Below, one piece after another: positions 36,560 through 44,397 of a stretch of DNA of 47,895 nucleotides. This stretch comes from Lutispora saccharofermentans (lineage in GTDB: Bacteria > Bacillota > Clostridia > Lutisporales > Lutisporaceae): NCBI RefSeq assembly GCF_024363565.1, contig NZ_JAJEKE010000027.1:1-47895 (forward strand), given 5' to 3'. The notes beneath the pieces are model-generated. The model saw only the letters and a program-made list of their open reading frames with translations. It did no database searches and was not told the origin of the DNA. Positions within the stretch are counted from its first letter, which is position 1. The number at the start of each line of letters is the position of its first letter. The position numbers and the translations under genes are program-made.

Positions 36560-36597
36560 TATTGGGATATTTAAAATATTCCAATATTATTTTTTTT
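36556..36597 (+). terminator. Intrinsic terminator of the gyrB-hutP operon
   Basis: ATAATATTGG (36556-36565) pairs with CCAATATTAT (36581-36590) over 10 bp, an inner AT-rich stem follows, then eight T. Confidence 0.85.
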
Positions 36598-36598
36598 A

Positions 36599-36627
36599 TT
36601 GACATTTCACTTTCTATATAATACAAT
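36599..36627 (+). promoter_or_regulatory. Promoter of the tryptophan-type ABC operon
   Basis: TTGACA (36599-36604), 17-nt spacer, TACAAT (36622-36627). It starts directly after the hutP terminator and about 180 nt before the binding-protein gene. Confidence 0.75.
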
Positions 36628-36635
36628 CTTATTTA

Positions 36636-36720
36636 TATTTATTGAAATTGTAGTTTGGTAGAATGGTAGTTTACAGCGTGGTATTGCAGAAAAGGCTGGC
36701 CTATCATGGTCAGTTTTTTT
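36636..36720 (+). promoter_or_regulatory. Attenuator-like leader with terminator and TAG octamer repeats
   Basis: The leader has GTAG words at an 8-nt period (GTAGTTTG, GTAGAATG, GTAGTTTA) from about 36650. A terminator-like hairpin follows: CTGGCC (36696-36701)/GGTCAG (36708-36713), then seven T. A terminator between promoter and start predicts transcription attenuation; the ligand is unknown. Confidence 0.5.
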
Positions 36721-36806
36721 GATCCACAGGAAGTATAAATATGCTATATTATGACTTGCCTGATGGATTTGAAGAAAAACTAAATATATATTTGGAGGAT
36801 GGTAGT

Positions 36807-37847
36807 ATGGTAGTAAAACAAAAATTATCAGTTCTTTTTGTGGTTCTTTTATTGATCATTTCATTATTTTCCGGATGCAGCAATGCAGAAGCACCGGCAG
36901 GCGATGAAGCTTCCAGGACCACAGCCCAGACAAACAAACCCATAGAAATAGGAATAACGCAAATAGTCGAACATCCGGCTTTGGATTCCGCTCGCCAAGG
37001 CTTTATCGATGCATTGGCTTCAAAAGGCTTAAAAGATGGTGAGAACCTCAAGGTAGATTTCCAGAATGCCCAGGGTGATATTCCTACGGCTCAGACTATC
37101 GCACAAAATTTTGCAAGCAGCAAAAAAGATATGATATTTGCAATAGCAACCCCTACAGCCCAGGCAGCTTATAATGCCACAAAGGATATACCAATACTCA
37201 TAACTGCTGTTACGGATCCTGTAGATGCAGGTCTTGCAAAATCTCTGGACAGATCAGAAACAAATGTCACAGGCACAAGCGATGCTGCACCTATGGGCAA
37301 GCAATTTGAGCTTCTTAAAAAGCTTATACCTGACGCTGAAAAGGTAGGTATTTTATATAATACCAGTGAAAGAAATTCAGAAATACAGGTTCAAATGGCA
37401 AAGAAAATAGCCGGTGAATACGGCTTGGAAATAATAGCAAGCGGAATTACCAGCACCAATGAAGTACCTCAGGCTGTTGACTCGCTGAAGGGCAAGATAG
37501 ACGTTCTATACGTGCCTACAGATAATATGGTGGCTTCATCCATGGCTATAATATCCCAGAAATGCACTGAGAATAATATACCAGTAATAGGTTCGGAAAG
37601 AGCCCATGTGGAAGGCGGTGCTCTTGCCACAGAAGGAATAGATTACTACAAGCTCGGCTTCCAGACGGGGCTTATGGCTTTTGAAGTATTGAGCGGTGCT
37701 AAGACTGAGGATATGCCGATAGAGACTCTATATGAAAAAGATACAGCTCTTACAATAAACTCTGATGCTGCAAAGAAATTAAATATTTCCATACCCCAGG
37801 AAATAATAGACAAGGCTGAAATCATAAAAGGCGGTGCAGCCAATTGA
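36807..37847 (+). CDS. ABC transporter substrate-binding lipoprotein (COG2984, TrpX type)
   Basis: A 346-aa lipoprotein with signal VLFVVLLLIISLFSGC and the lipobox Cys near residue 24. The mature domain starts IEIGITQIVEHPALDSARQG, typical of COG2984 proteins annotated as tryptophan/tyrosine receptors. Later blocks VGILYNTSERNSEIQV and PVIGSERAHVEGGALAT agree. I place the start at ATG 36807 after GGAGG; an in-frame ATG at 36741 would add 22 residues before the signal and is less likely. It overlaps the permease gene by 4 nt. Substrate is inferred only. Confidence 0.87.
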   Translation: MVVKQKLSVLFVVLLLIISLFSGCSNAEAPAGDEASRTTAQTNKPIEIGITQIVEHPALDSARQGFIDALASKGLKDGENLKVDFQNAQGDIPTAQTIAQNFASSKKDMIFAIATPTAQAAYNATKDIPILITAVTDPVDAGLAKSLDRSETNVTGTSDAAPMGKQFELLKKLIPDAEKVGILYNTSERNSEIQVQMAKKIAGEYGLEIIASGITSTNEVPQAVDSLKGKIDVLYVPTDNMVASSMAIISQKCTENNIPVIGSERAHVEGGALATEGIDYYKLGFQTGLMAFEVLSGAKTEDMPIETLYEKDTALTINSDAAKKLNISIPQEIIDKAEIIKGGAAN

Positions 37848-38740
37848 ACAATTTCTGGATAGGGGTATTGGAGCAGGGACTTTTATTTTCTATCATGTCC
37901 CTTGGGGTTTATATAACTTATAAAATTTTGGATTTTCCAGATCTGTCGGTTGAAGGCACTTTTCCGCTGGGTGCCTCTGTCACGGCGATGCTTTTGGTAA
38001 AAGGAGCCAATCCCATTCTGGCTTGTATGCTTTCAATATGTGCAGGCATGGCTGCGGGATTTGTTACAGGAGTGCTGAATGTTAAGTTTAAGATAACAAA
38101 TCTGCTCTCGGGCATATTGGTGATGATAGGCTTATATTCTATAAATCTGAGGATCATGGGAAAGGCTAATACTCCTTTTTTCAATGCAAAAACTATTTTC
38201 TCGGGAGAAATTCCTCCCGTATTTGTGATAATGATATTGGCCTTGATCGTAAAGCTGCTTCTTGATTTGATGTTCAAGACAAAGTTTGGGTTTATATTGA
38301 AGGCTACCGGTGATAATCATACCATGGTCACATCATTAGGCGTAGATATAGGAATTATCAAAATAATGGGCATAATGCTTTCAAACGGATTGGTGGCTCT
38401 GGCAGGCTCTGTCATGGCTCAATACCAGAGGTTTTCCGATGTAGGAATGGGGAGCGGAATAATAGTTATGGGCCTGGCTTCTATCATAATGGGAGAAACC
38501 ATATTAAAAGCATTACCTATAATATCTGGTACAGCCTGCGCTCTTTTCGGATCACTGCTTTACAAGGGCAGTATAGCCATAGCCTTGAAGGCCGGCTTGC
38601 CTCCCACGGATTTAAAGCTTATAACCTCTGTTATAGTAATAGCTGCCCTTGCGGTTTATAACGGCGGTTTGAAGGTTAAGTTTGGGAGAAATCTACTTTC
38701 TGGGGGTGTAAAAGCTGTTACTGATACAAAATCTGCATAA
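37844..38740 (+). CDS. ABC transporter permease (TrpY type)
   Basis: A 298-aa permease of the branched-chain/sugar-type fold with 8-10 transmembrane segments. The family-conserved FPDLSVEGTFPLGASVTAML is near residue 28 and YQRFSDVGMGSGIIVMGLAS in the middle. The start is a TTG overlapping the binding-protein stop (ATTGA). Its last 26 nt overlap the start of the ATPase gene. The context makes it the membrane part of the same importer. Confidence 0.9.
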   Translation: MNNFWIGVLEQGLLFSIMSLGVYITYKILDFPDLSVEGTFPLGASVTAMLLVKGANPILACMLSICAGMAAGFVTGVLNVKFKITNLLSGILVMIGLYSINLRIMGKANTPFFNAKTIFSGEIPPVFVIMILALIVKLLLDLMFKTKFGFILKATGDNHTMVTSLGVDIGIIKIMGIMLSNGLVALAGSVMAQYQRFSDVGMGSGIIVMGLASIIMGETILKALPIISGTACALFGSLLYKGSIAIALKAGLPPTDLKLITSVIVIAALAVYNGGLKVKFGRNLLSGGVKAVTDTKSA

Positions 38741-39509
38741 AACCTTTAATAGGGATACGGTCAATGAAAATAAGCTTTTTCAAGGACTATCCCTGGAAAT
38801 CAAAGATGGAGACTTTATAACGATCATAGGCAGCAATGGAGCAGGAAAATCCACTTTATTAAACATTATCTCAGGATGCATACAAAGCGATGAAGGCTCG
38901 ATTCTGCTCAATGAAAAAGAGATCTCCAAAACCCCTGAATATAAAATCAGCAGGCTGATAGGCAGAGTGTTTCAGGATCCTAAGATGGGAACCTCGCCTT
39001 CTATGACCGTACTGGAGAACATGTCCATGGCATGGAATAAAAATAATAGATACGGCTTTTCATGGGGTATTGAAAAGAATAAAATATCGGACATCAAAGA
39101 TTCCCTCTCAAAATTGTTCTTAGGATTGGAGGATAAGCTTGATGTAAAGGTAGGGCTCCTATCCGGGGGGCAAAGGCAGGCTATGGCCCTTCTGATGGCA
39201 GCCATATCAAATCCTTGCCTTTTGCTGCTGGATGAGCATATGGCCGCTTTGGACCCCAAAACCTCTGAGATCATTGCAGGGCTTACAGATAAAATAGTGA
39301 AGGAATGCAAAATAACCACACTTATGGTCACCCATAATCTCAAGCAGGCCATAAGCATGGGGAACAGGCTTATAATGATGCACAGAGGTAAAATTGTTTT
39401 GGATATAAGAGATAAAGATAAAGAGTCCCTCACTGCAGAAAAGCTTTTAGCTTTATTCAGCCAAAAGGAATCGTCAGATATCATCAGCGATCGTTTGATG
39501 CTGGCATAA
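38715..39509 (+). CDS. ABC transporter ATP-binding protein (TrpZ type), probable CTG start
   Basis: A 264-aa ATPase reading LLIQNLHKTFNRDTVNEN, Walker A GSNGAGKST, Q-loop QDPKMGTSPSM, signature LSGGQRQAMAL and Walker B LLLLDEHMAALDP. The frame is open and homologous from 38715, directly after a TAA at 38709. There is no ATG, GTG or TTG before a GTG at 38967, which lies after Walker A. CTG at 38715 follows GGGGGTG by 6 nt and puts the N-terminus in the register usual for the family. So either the protein starts at CTG or it is made by coupling with the permease, which it overlaps by 26 nt. It is not a pseudogene. Confidence 0.85.
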   Translation: MLLIQNLHKTFNRDTVNENKLFQGLSLEIKDGDFITIIGSNGAGKSTLLNIISGCIQSDEGSILLNEKEISKTPEYKISRLIGRVFQDPKMGTSPSMTVLENMSMAWNKNNRYGFSWGIEKNKISDIKDSLSKLFLGLEDKLDVKVGLLSGGQRQAMALLMAAISNPCLLLLDEHMAALDPKTSEIIAGLTDKIVKECKITTLMVTHNLKQAISMGNRLIMMHRGKIVLDIRDKDKESLTAEKLLALFSQKESSDIISDRLMLA

Positions 39510-39517
39510 AAAAATAG

Positions 39518-39546
39518 TTGACATAGTTAAGAGGGCGTATTATACT
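39518..39546 (+). promoter_or_regulatory. Promoter of metNIQ
   Basis: TTGACA (39518-39523), 17-nt spacer, TATACT (39541-39546). It lies about 20 nt before SAM riboswitch 1. Confidence 0.85.
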
Positions 39547-39565
39547 ATTATATAAATGAATATTT

Positions 39566-39672
39566 ATTCTATCAAGAGAGGTGGAGGGACTGGCCCTGTG
39601 AAGCCCGACAACCGGCATTCTCATTTGATTGCATCGGTGTCAATTCCAGCAGCATAAGCTGAAAGATAGAAA
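39566..39672 (+). promoter_or_regulatory. SAM-I (S-box) riboswitch 1
   Basis: Typical S-box sequence: ATCAAGAGAGGTGGAGGGAC, GGCCC, GAAGCCCGACAACCGGCA, CGGTGTCAATTCCAGCAG. P1 is TTCTATC paired with GATAGAA (39665-39671). The residue before TGAA in the GGCCC loop is G here and A in riboswitch 2. Confidence 0.95.
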
Positions 39673-39681
39673 GGAATTATC

Positions 39682-39709
39682 CTCTTCTGTTTTTCAGAAG
39701 AGTTTTTTT
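39682..39709 (+). terminator. Terminator of SAM riboswitch 1
   Basis: CTCTTCTG and CAGAAGAG (perfect 8 bp, 5-nt loop) followed by seven T. It is placed to end transcription when the first aptamer binds SAM. Confidence 0.88.
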
Positions 39710-39732
39710 ATTGTATAAAATTTAATATTATG

Positions 39733-39840
39733 CTCTTATCAAGAGAGGTGGAGGGACTGGCCCGATGAAGCCCGACAACCGGCATTCTCATTCGAATGCA
39801 TCGGTGTCAATTCCAGCAGCGTAAAGCTGAGAGATAAGAG
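39733..39840 (+). promoter_or_regulatory. SAM-I (S-box) riboswitch 2
   Basis: Nearly identical to riboswitch 1 and more canonical (CCCGATGAAGCCC). P1 CTCTTATC (39733-39740) pairs with GATAAGAG (39833-39840). The P1 3' strand can instead pair with CCTCTTTTATC (39851-39861) as an antiterminator. Confidence 0.96.
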
Positions 39841-39847
39841 AGGTGTG

Positions 39848-39876
39848 ATCCCTCTTTTATCATTGAGGGATTTTTT
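39848..39876 (+). terminator. Terminator of SAM riboswitch 2
   Basis: ATCCCTC and GAGGGAT stem followed by six T, about 30 nt before the metN start. It is mutually exclusive with the antiterminator of riboswitch 2. Confidence 0.88.
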
Positions 39877-39907
39877 ATTTGTTTTTAACACCGGAGGGGG
39901 TACTAAG

Positions 39908-40930
39908 ATGATCGATATAAAAGGCCTTTACAAAACATATACAGGCAAGGAAGGAAATACGGAAGCTCTCAAAAACATTAACCTCAGGATTGAGAAGGGT
40001 GATATTTTCGGCATAATAGGCTTAAGCGGAGCAGGAAAATCAACTCTCATCAGATGCATAAACAGGCTTGAAGAACCTACGAAAGGCAGTGTTTTCATTG
40101 AGGATAAGGATATCGTTAAGCTGAATGACGGCGAGCTCAGGGATATGAGAAGAAATATAGGAATGATATTTCAGCATTTTAATCTTTTGAGCAGGAAGAA
40201 TTGCAGAGAAAATATAGCCTTTCCGTTAAAAATAATGAAATATGATAAACGAGAAATGGAGAAACGGGTAGATGAGCTATTGGATATTGTAGATCTAAAG
40301 GATAAAAAGCTCTCTTATCCCAGCCAGCTCAGCGGGGGACAAAAGCAAAGGGTAGCAATAGCCAGAGCTTTGGCTACCAACCCTAAAATACTTCTTTGCG
40401 ATGAAGCTACTTCTGCCCTGGACCCAAATACCACATCTTCCATACTCAAGCTGCTGAAAAGCATAAATGAGACGCTGGGAATAACAATTGTGATGATAAC
40501 CCATCAGATGGAGGTCATAAAGGAGGTATGCAATAAAGTAGCTGTGATTTCAGATGGAAGTATAGTGGAGCAGGGGAATACCTATGATGTATTTTCAAAG
40601 CCGTCTCATCCTATCACAAAGAGCTTTATAAAGGACGTATCCTTAAACATTGACAGAAATATAATAGATGATCCTGAAAATACTGAGGTTGTGAGGATTA
40701 CATTTTTAGACCACAAGGCAAAAGAGCCGTTGATATATAAAATCATAAAGAATTTCGATATTGAGGCAAACATCCTGGCAGGGCAGATGAACAGCATACA
40801 AGGAAGAACCTATGGAAATTTGGTAGTAGGCCTTAGGGGAACAGATGAAAAAATAGAGGCTGCCATAGGATACTTAAAGGATGAAGGCATCATAGTAGAG
40901 GAGTTGAAATATAATGGAAGTTCTAATTGA
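39908..40930 (+). CDS. metN: Methionine ABC transporter ATP-binding protein MetN
   Basis: A 340-aa ATPase with GLSGAGKST Walker A, LSGGQKQRVAI signature and CDEATSALDP Walker B. The C-terminal NIL (ACT-like) domain, about residues 260-340, is the MetN hallmark that senses methionine. I start at ATG 39908, with GGAGGGGG 7 nt upstream; earlier in-frame starts run through the riboswitch terminator. It overlaps metI by 17 nt. Regulation by the two SAM-I switches confirms the role. Confidence 0.96.
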   Translation: MIDIKGLYKTYTGKEGNTEALKNINLRIEKGDIFGIIGLSGAGKSTLIRCINRLEEPTKGSVFIEDKDIVKLNDGELRDMRRNIGMIFQHFNLLSRKNCRENIAFPLKIMKYDKREMEKRVDELLDIVDLKDKKLSYPSQLSGGQKQRVAIARALATNPKILLCDEATSALDPNTTSSILKLLKSINETLGITIVMITHQMEVIKEVCNKVAVISDGSIVEQGNTYDVFSKPSHPITKSFIKDVSLNIDRNIIDDPENTEVVRITFLDHKAKEPLIYKIIKNFDIEANILAGQMNSIQGRTYGNLVVGLRGTDEKIEAAIGYLKDEGIIVEELKYNGSSN

Positions 40931-41582
40931 AACAATAAAAAAAATAATGCTTTTAATGCCCAAGCCTCTTTATGAAACCCTATATATGGTGTTTGCATCC
41001 ACATTGTTTTCGGTTGTTTTCGGAATGCCTCTGGGCATCATAACAGCAATATCGGAGGAAGGCAATATTTGGGAAAGAAAGGGCTTGAATAAAGCTTTGA
41101 ACGGGGTAATAAACATAGCAAGATCCTTCCCCTTCATAATACTGATGATTGCGGTCTTTCCGCTGACAAAGCTCATCGTGGGAAAAAGGATAGGCACAAC
41201 TGCAGCCATAGTGCCATTGACCATAGCAGCCATACCCTTTGTAGCCAGGCTCATTGAAAATGCAATAAAGGAGATAAGCCCCGGAATCATAGAAGCAGCT
41301 CAATCAATGGGTGCCGATGTAAAGCAGATAGTTTTCAGGGTGATGATACCGGAAGCATTGCCTTCCATAGCATCAGGCATAACCTTGACAGTAATAAATC
41401 TCATAGGCTATTCGGCTATGGCAGGTGCCATAGGAGGCGGGGGCCTTGGAAATTTAGCCATACGATTCGGGTATCAGGGATTCCAAAAAGATGTCATGAT
41501 AGGGACTGTCATAGTATTGATCTTAGTGGTTCAGATAATACAGGGCATTGGGAGCAGGATATATAATAAGTTACTGAAATAG
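40914..41582 (+). CDS. metI: Methionine ABC transporter permease MetI
   Basis: A 222-aa permease with five transmembrane helices. The family core is NIARSFPFIILMIAVFPLT, and the EAA-like loop is EAAQSMGADVKQIVFRVMIP, which docks to MetN. AGGAG lies upstream and the gene overlaps metN, so translation is coupled. Downstream are repeat R5 and metQ. Confidence 0.95.
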   Translation: MEVLIETIKKIMLLMPKPLYETLYMVFASTLFSVVFGMPLGIITAISEEGNIWERKGLNKALNGVINIARSFPFIILMIAVFPLTKLIVGKRIGTTAAIVPLTIAAIPFVARLIENAIKEISPGIIEAAQSMGADVKQIVFRVMIPEALPSIASGITLTVINLIGYSAMAGAIGGGGLGNLAIRFGYQGFQKDVMIGTVIVLILVVQIIQGIGSRIYNKLLK

Positions 41583-41610
41583 ATTTACAAAATATAAATA
41601 ATGCGACAAA

Positions 41611-41668
41611 AGAGGAGACGGAAACCACTGAAAGGCACGGAACTTTTCACGAAGAAACACTGGAGGAT
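41611..41668. repeat. CCGTG-run repeat R5 (reverse orientation)
   Basis: GACGGAAACCACTGAAAGGC, then ACGG, CACG and CACTGGAGG words. It is near-identical to R2 including the preceding AATATAAA(T/C)AATGCG, and lies directly after metI. Confidence 0.7.
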
Positions 41669-41800
41669 TTTTTTACCAACGTGATGCAATGTATAAAAAA
41701 ATAATTATCGATAATTGATATATATTTCACTGTTTTTCAACCTGGCCAGTTGAAAGACAAATAAGAATTAAATAAAAAATGAAAGGAATGTTTTATAGAT

Positions 41801-42628
41801 ATGAAAAAAATATTACCACTAGTTTTAGCATTATCATTACTAGCATCCTTTACCATTGGATGCGCACCCAAGGAAGAGGCTGCACCGGCAGCCGCAGAAA
41901 ATGAGAAGGAAACGGTGCTGAAGGTAGGAGCTACCCCAATCCCCCATGCAGAGATATTGGAAGTGGTTAAGCCTTTATTAGAAAAGAAAGGCATAAAGCT
42001 TGAAGTGATCGTTTTTAATGATTATGTTCAACCAAATACAGCACTTGCAGACAAAGAATTGGATGCAAACTTCTTCCAGCACCAGCCTTATTTGGATAAT
42101 TTCAATAAAGAAAGAGGTTTAAACCTTGTATCTGCAGCTAAGGTTCATGTGGAGCCTTTAGGATTATATTCTAAAAAAATAAATAGTATAGCCGAATTAA
42201 AAGACGGCAGCACCATAGCAATCCCGGATGATGCTACGAATAATGCCAGATCCTTGCTATTGCTTCAGGAAAACGGAATCATCAAGCTAAAGGATGGAGG
42301 AAGCATAAGCTCTTCGGAGAATGATGTGGTAGAAAACCCCAAAAACCTTAAATTCCAGGCTATTGAGGCCGCACAGCTGCCAAGGATCTTGGAAGATGTA
42401 GATGCTGCCATAATCAATACCAACTTTGCCATTCCGGCAAATCTCAACCCTGTTAAGGATGCATTGCTGATAGAAGACGGAAATTCACCTTATGCCAATA
42501 CGCTTGTTATAAGAGGCGGAGATGAAGGAAGAGAAGATTTGAAAGAATTGTCCAATGCATTGAACAGTCCGGAAGTAAAGAAATTTATTGAAGAAAAATA
42601 TGAAGGTGCAATAATCGCTGCATATTAA
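41801..42628 (+). CDS. metQ: Methionine-binding lipoprotein MetQ
   Basis: A 275-aa NlpA-family lipoprotein. Signal LVLALSLLASFTIGC leads to a lipobox Cys near residue 21. VGATPIPHAEILEVVKPLL and ANFFQHQPYLDNFNKERGL are MetQ signatures, as is IINTNFAIPANLNP. It lies 218 nt after metI, a gap that contains repeat R5 and may hold a separate promoter. It is most likely still in the met operon. Confidence 0.95.
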   Translation: MKKILPLVLALSLLASFTIGCAPKEEAAPAAAENEKETVLKVGATPIPHAEILEVVKPLLEKKGIKLEVIVFNDYVQPNTALADKELDANFFQHQPYLDNFNKERGLNLVSAAKVHVEPLGLYSKKINSIAELKDGSTIAIPDDATNNARSLLLLQENGIIKLKDGGSISSSENDVVENPKNLKFQAIEAAQLPRILEDVDAAIINTNFAIPANLNPVKDALLIEDGNSPYANTLVIRGGDEGREDLKELSNALNSPEVKKFIEEKYEGAIIAAY

Positions 42629-42687
42629 TAAAGCGCACAATGAGATTGACTGAACAATAAGACAAAAAGCAGAGTTTAGAGTATAAT

Positions 42688-42742
42688 ATATAGGTGGTCA
42701 TTAATAATGTAATTTAATGGCTGCCTATATTCTTTATTTTTG
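42688..42742 (+). terminator. Long stem-loop between metQ and the DedA-PAP2 gene
   Basis: A 17-bp stem (42688-42704 with about 42714-42730, some G-U pairs) is followed by TCTTTATTTTTG. A -10-like TATAAT precedes it at 42682-42687. It may terminate the met operon or attenuate the next gene. Confidence 0.5.
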
Positions 42743-42753
42743 AGGAGAGCCAT

Positions 42754-44208
42754 ATGAGCGAGTGGGTAAAGGCAATGGTAGATATAATAGTTCAATATGG
42801 AGGTTTTGGGCTTTTTATAGTGTCCTTTGCCGAATCTTCATTTTTTCCTATACCTCCGGATTTAATATTGATACCATTGGCTATAATCAATCATGAGCTT
42901 GCGTTATTTTATGCGGCTTTGACAACTTTTTCTTCGGTTATAGGGGGATTATTCGGCTACTATATCGGTGCAAAGGCAGGAAGGCCTATCTTGTTGAAAT
43001 TCTTTGCCGAGGAGAAGATAAAGAAAGTGGAAGAATACTTTGTCAGATATGGAGGATGGGCCGTTGCTATAGCAGGCCTTACCCCAATTCCTTACAAGCT
43101 TTTCACAATAGCTTCCGGAGTATTCAAGATAAGGAAATCTGTATTTGTCAACGCTTCCATCCTGGGGAGAGGAATCAGATTCTTCGCAGAAGGGGCAATA
43201 ATCTATATGATGGGAGATCAGGCCCAGAGAATAATAAGCGAATACTTTGATGTGCTTACCATAGGGATAGCAGCAGCCGGAGCTTTGGCATACTTTATAT
43301 ATTATTTGATCAAGAAAAAAAAGTATGGGAAACACATGGCATCATCAGGTTTATTTTCCAGGGGCATCAGCAATAACAAATATGCAGCAGCTGTTTATAA
43401 AAAGCTTGTAAACAACTATGGCGGGTTTATATTTTTGATTCTATCCATTGTTTTGATGTCTTTTTCCTTCGAATTTTTCTTTTTACAGCTACGATATGAG
43501 TTTTTATTATATCTCTATATCCCGGTAATTTTTCTGATCATAGGAATATTGTTCTACATCTTTATATTTAGAAATTCGGATAATAGCTTAGGGCCTTTCA
43601 AAAGCCTGATTCAATATGCCATAGCTGCTGAAATTATTATTTTAGCTTTAGCAGCAGGTTTGGCCTATGGGATAGGAAATGATACTGTGGCCCATATGGA
43701 TCAAACGGTAAACGGATGGATAATGCCGATGAGAAATGCTTTTATGACAGGCTTTATGCATGGGGTAAGCTTTTTTGCGTCCTCTGCATTTTTACCCTTT
43801 GCCGTTGCGCTTTGTTTCTGTTTGCTGGTGTTCAGGGGGAAAAGGCTAAAGGCGGGATTTATACTTTTAATAAATATTCTGGGAGCCAATTTCATCAAAA
43901 TATTTATTAAAAATATATTCAAAAGAGCAAGGCCTGAGTATGCGATAATAATAGAAAAAGAATACAGCTTTCCCAGCGGCCATTCCTTTATTGGTTTTAC
44001 ATTTTATGCAATGCTGGCATATATGGTATTCAAATATTATAATGGACCATATAAGCGATTGATGACAGGCTTTTTCATCATCTTTCCCATCATTATTGCA
44101 TTCAGCAGGCTGTATTTAGGAGTTCATTATGCCAGCGATGTTTTTGCCGGCTTGTTGTTAGGAACATCTTGGCTTATAGCTTGTATAATCATGGATAATT
44201 GGAAATAA
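42754..44208 (+). CDS. DedA / PAP2 fusion membrane protein
   Basis: A 484-aa fusion of two membrane enzyme families. The N-terminal DedA (SNARE-associated) part has SFAESSFFPIPPDLILIPLA (about 24-43), GLTPIPYKLFTIASG (about 108-122) and the RFFAEGA region; DedA proteins flip undecaprenyl phosphate and related lipids in other bacteria. The C-terminal PAP2 phosphatase has KNIFKRARPEY, FPSGHSF and SRLYLGVHYASD, all three catalytic motifs. About eleven transmembrane segments in total. GAGGAG precedes the ATG. The fusion suggests coupled dephosphorylation and recycling of a lipid carrier (inference). Confidence 0.9.
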   Translation: MSEWVKAMVDIIVQYGGFGLFIVSFAESSFFPIPPDLILIPLAIINHELALFYAALTTFSSVIGGLFGYYIGAKAGRPILLKFFAEEKIKKVEEYFVRYGGWAVAIAGLTPIPYKLFTIASGVFKIRKSVFVNASILGRGIRFFAEGAIIYMMGDQAQRIISEYFDVLTIGIAAAGALAYFIYYLIKKKKYGKHMASSGLFSRGISNNKYAAAVYKKLVNNYGGFIFLILSIVLMSFSFEFFFLQLRYEFLLYLYIPVIFLIIGILFYIFIFRNSDNSLGPFKSLIQYAIAAEIIILALAAGLAYGIGNDTVAHMDQTVNGWIMPMRNAFMTGFMHGVSFFASSAFLPFAVALCFCLLVFRGKRLKAGFILLINILGANFIKIFIKNIFKRARPEYAIIIEKEYSFPSGHSFIGFTFYAMLAYMVFKYYNGPYKRLMTGFFIIFPIIIAFSRLYLGVHYASDVFAGLLLGTSWLIACIIMDNWK

Positions 44209-44219
44209 TATTAAAAAAT

Positions 44220-44248
44220 TGGACAAAAATCTGCCGTAGAATTATAAT
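44220..44248 (+). promoter_or_regulatory. gyrA promoter
   Basis: TGGACA (44220-44225), 17-nt spacer, perfect TATAAT (44243-44248). It leaves a leader of about 140 nt before gyrA. Confidence 0.65.
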
Positions 44249-44254
44249 TATAGT

Positions 44255-44380
44255 GTCCCATTCTATCGTGCCTGAAAGCAACGGGTTAAAGGCACGCTGT
44301 TAAATCCATCGGTATTTCCCATATTTATATTTAATTAAATTATATTTGGGTGGAAAACTGCCGATGTTATTCTCTATAAA
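44255..44380 (+). promoter_or_regulatory. Structured gyrA leader of unknown class
   Basis: Two elements: CGTGCCT/AGGCACG (44267-44273 with 44290-44296), then a long arm CATCGG, TTTCC (44307-44319) pairing with GGAAA, CCGATG (44352-44366) around an AT-rich apex. It ends just before the ribosome-binding site. I recognise no known riboswitch. Confidence 0.55.
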
Positions 44381-44397
44381 CGAAGGAGGTGTTGTTA

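Noticed and set aside
36628..36806. T-box riboswitch before the ABC operon
   Set aside because: Too short, and no T-box sequence or specifier arm is visible.
38741..39509. ABC ATPase as a truncated pseudogene
   Set aside because: The frame is intact with all motifs back to 38715; only a standard start codon is missing.
44255..44380. Cyclic-di-GMP riboswitch before gyrA
   Set aside because: AAAGCAACGGG slightly resembles the GEMM core, but the second half and tetraloop receptor are missing.
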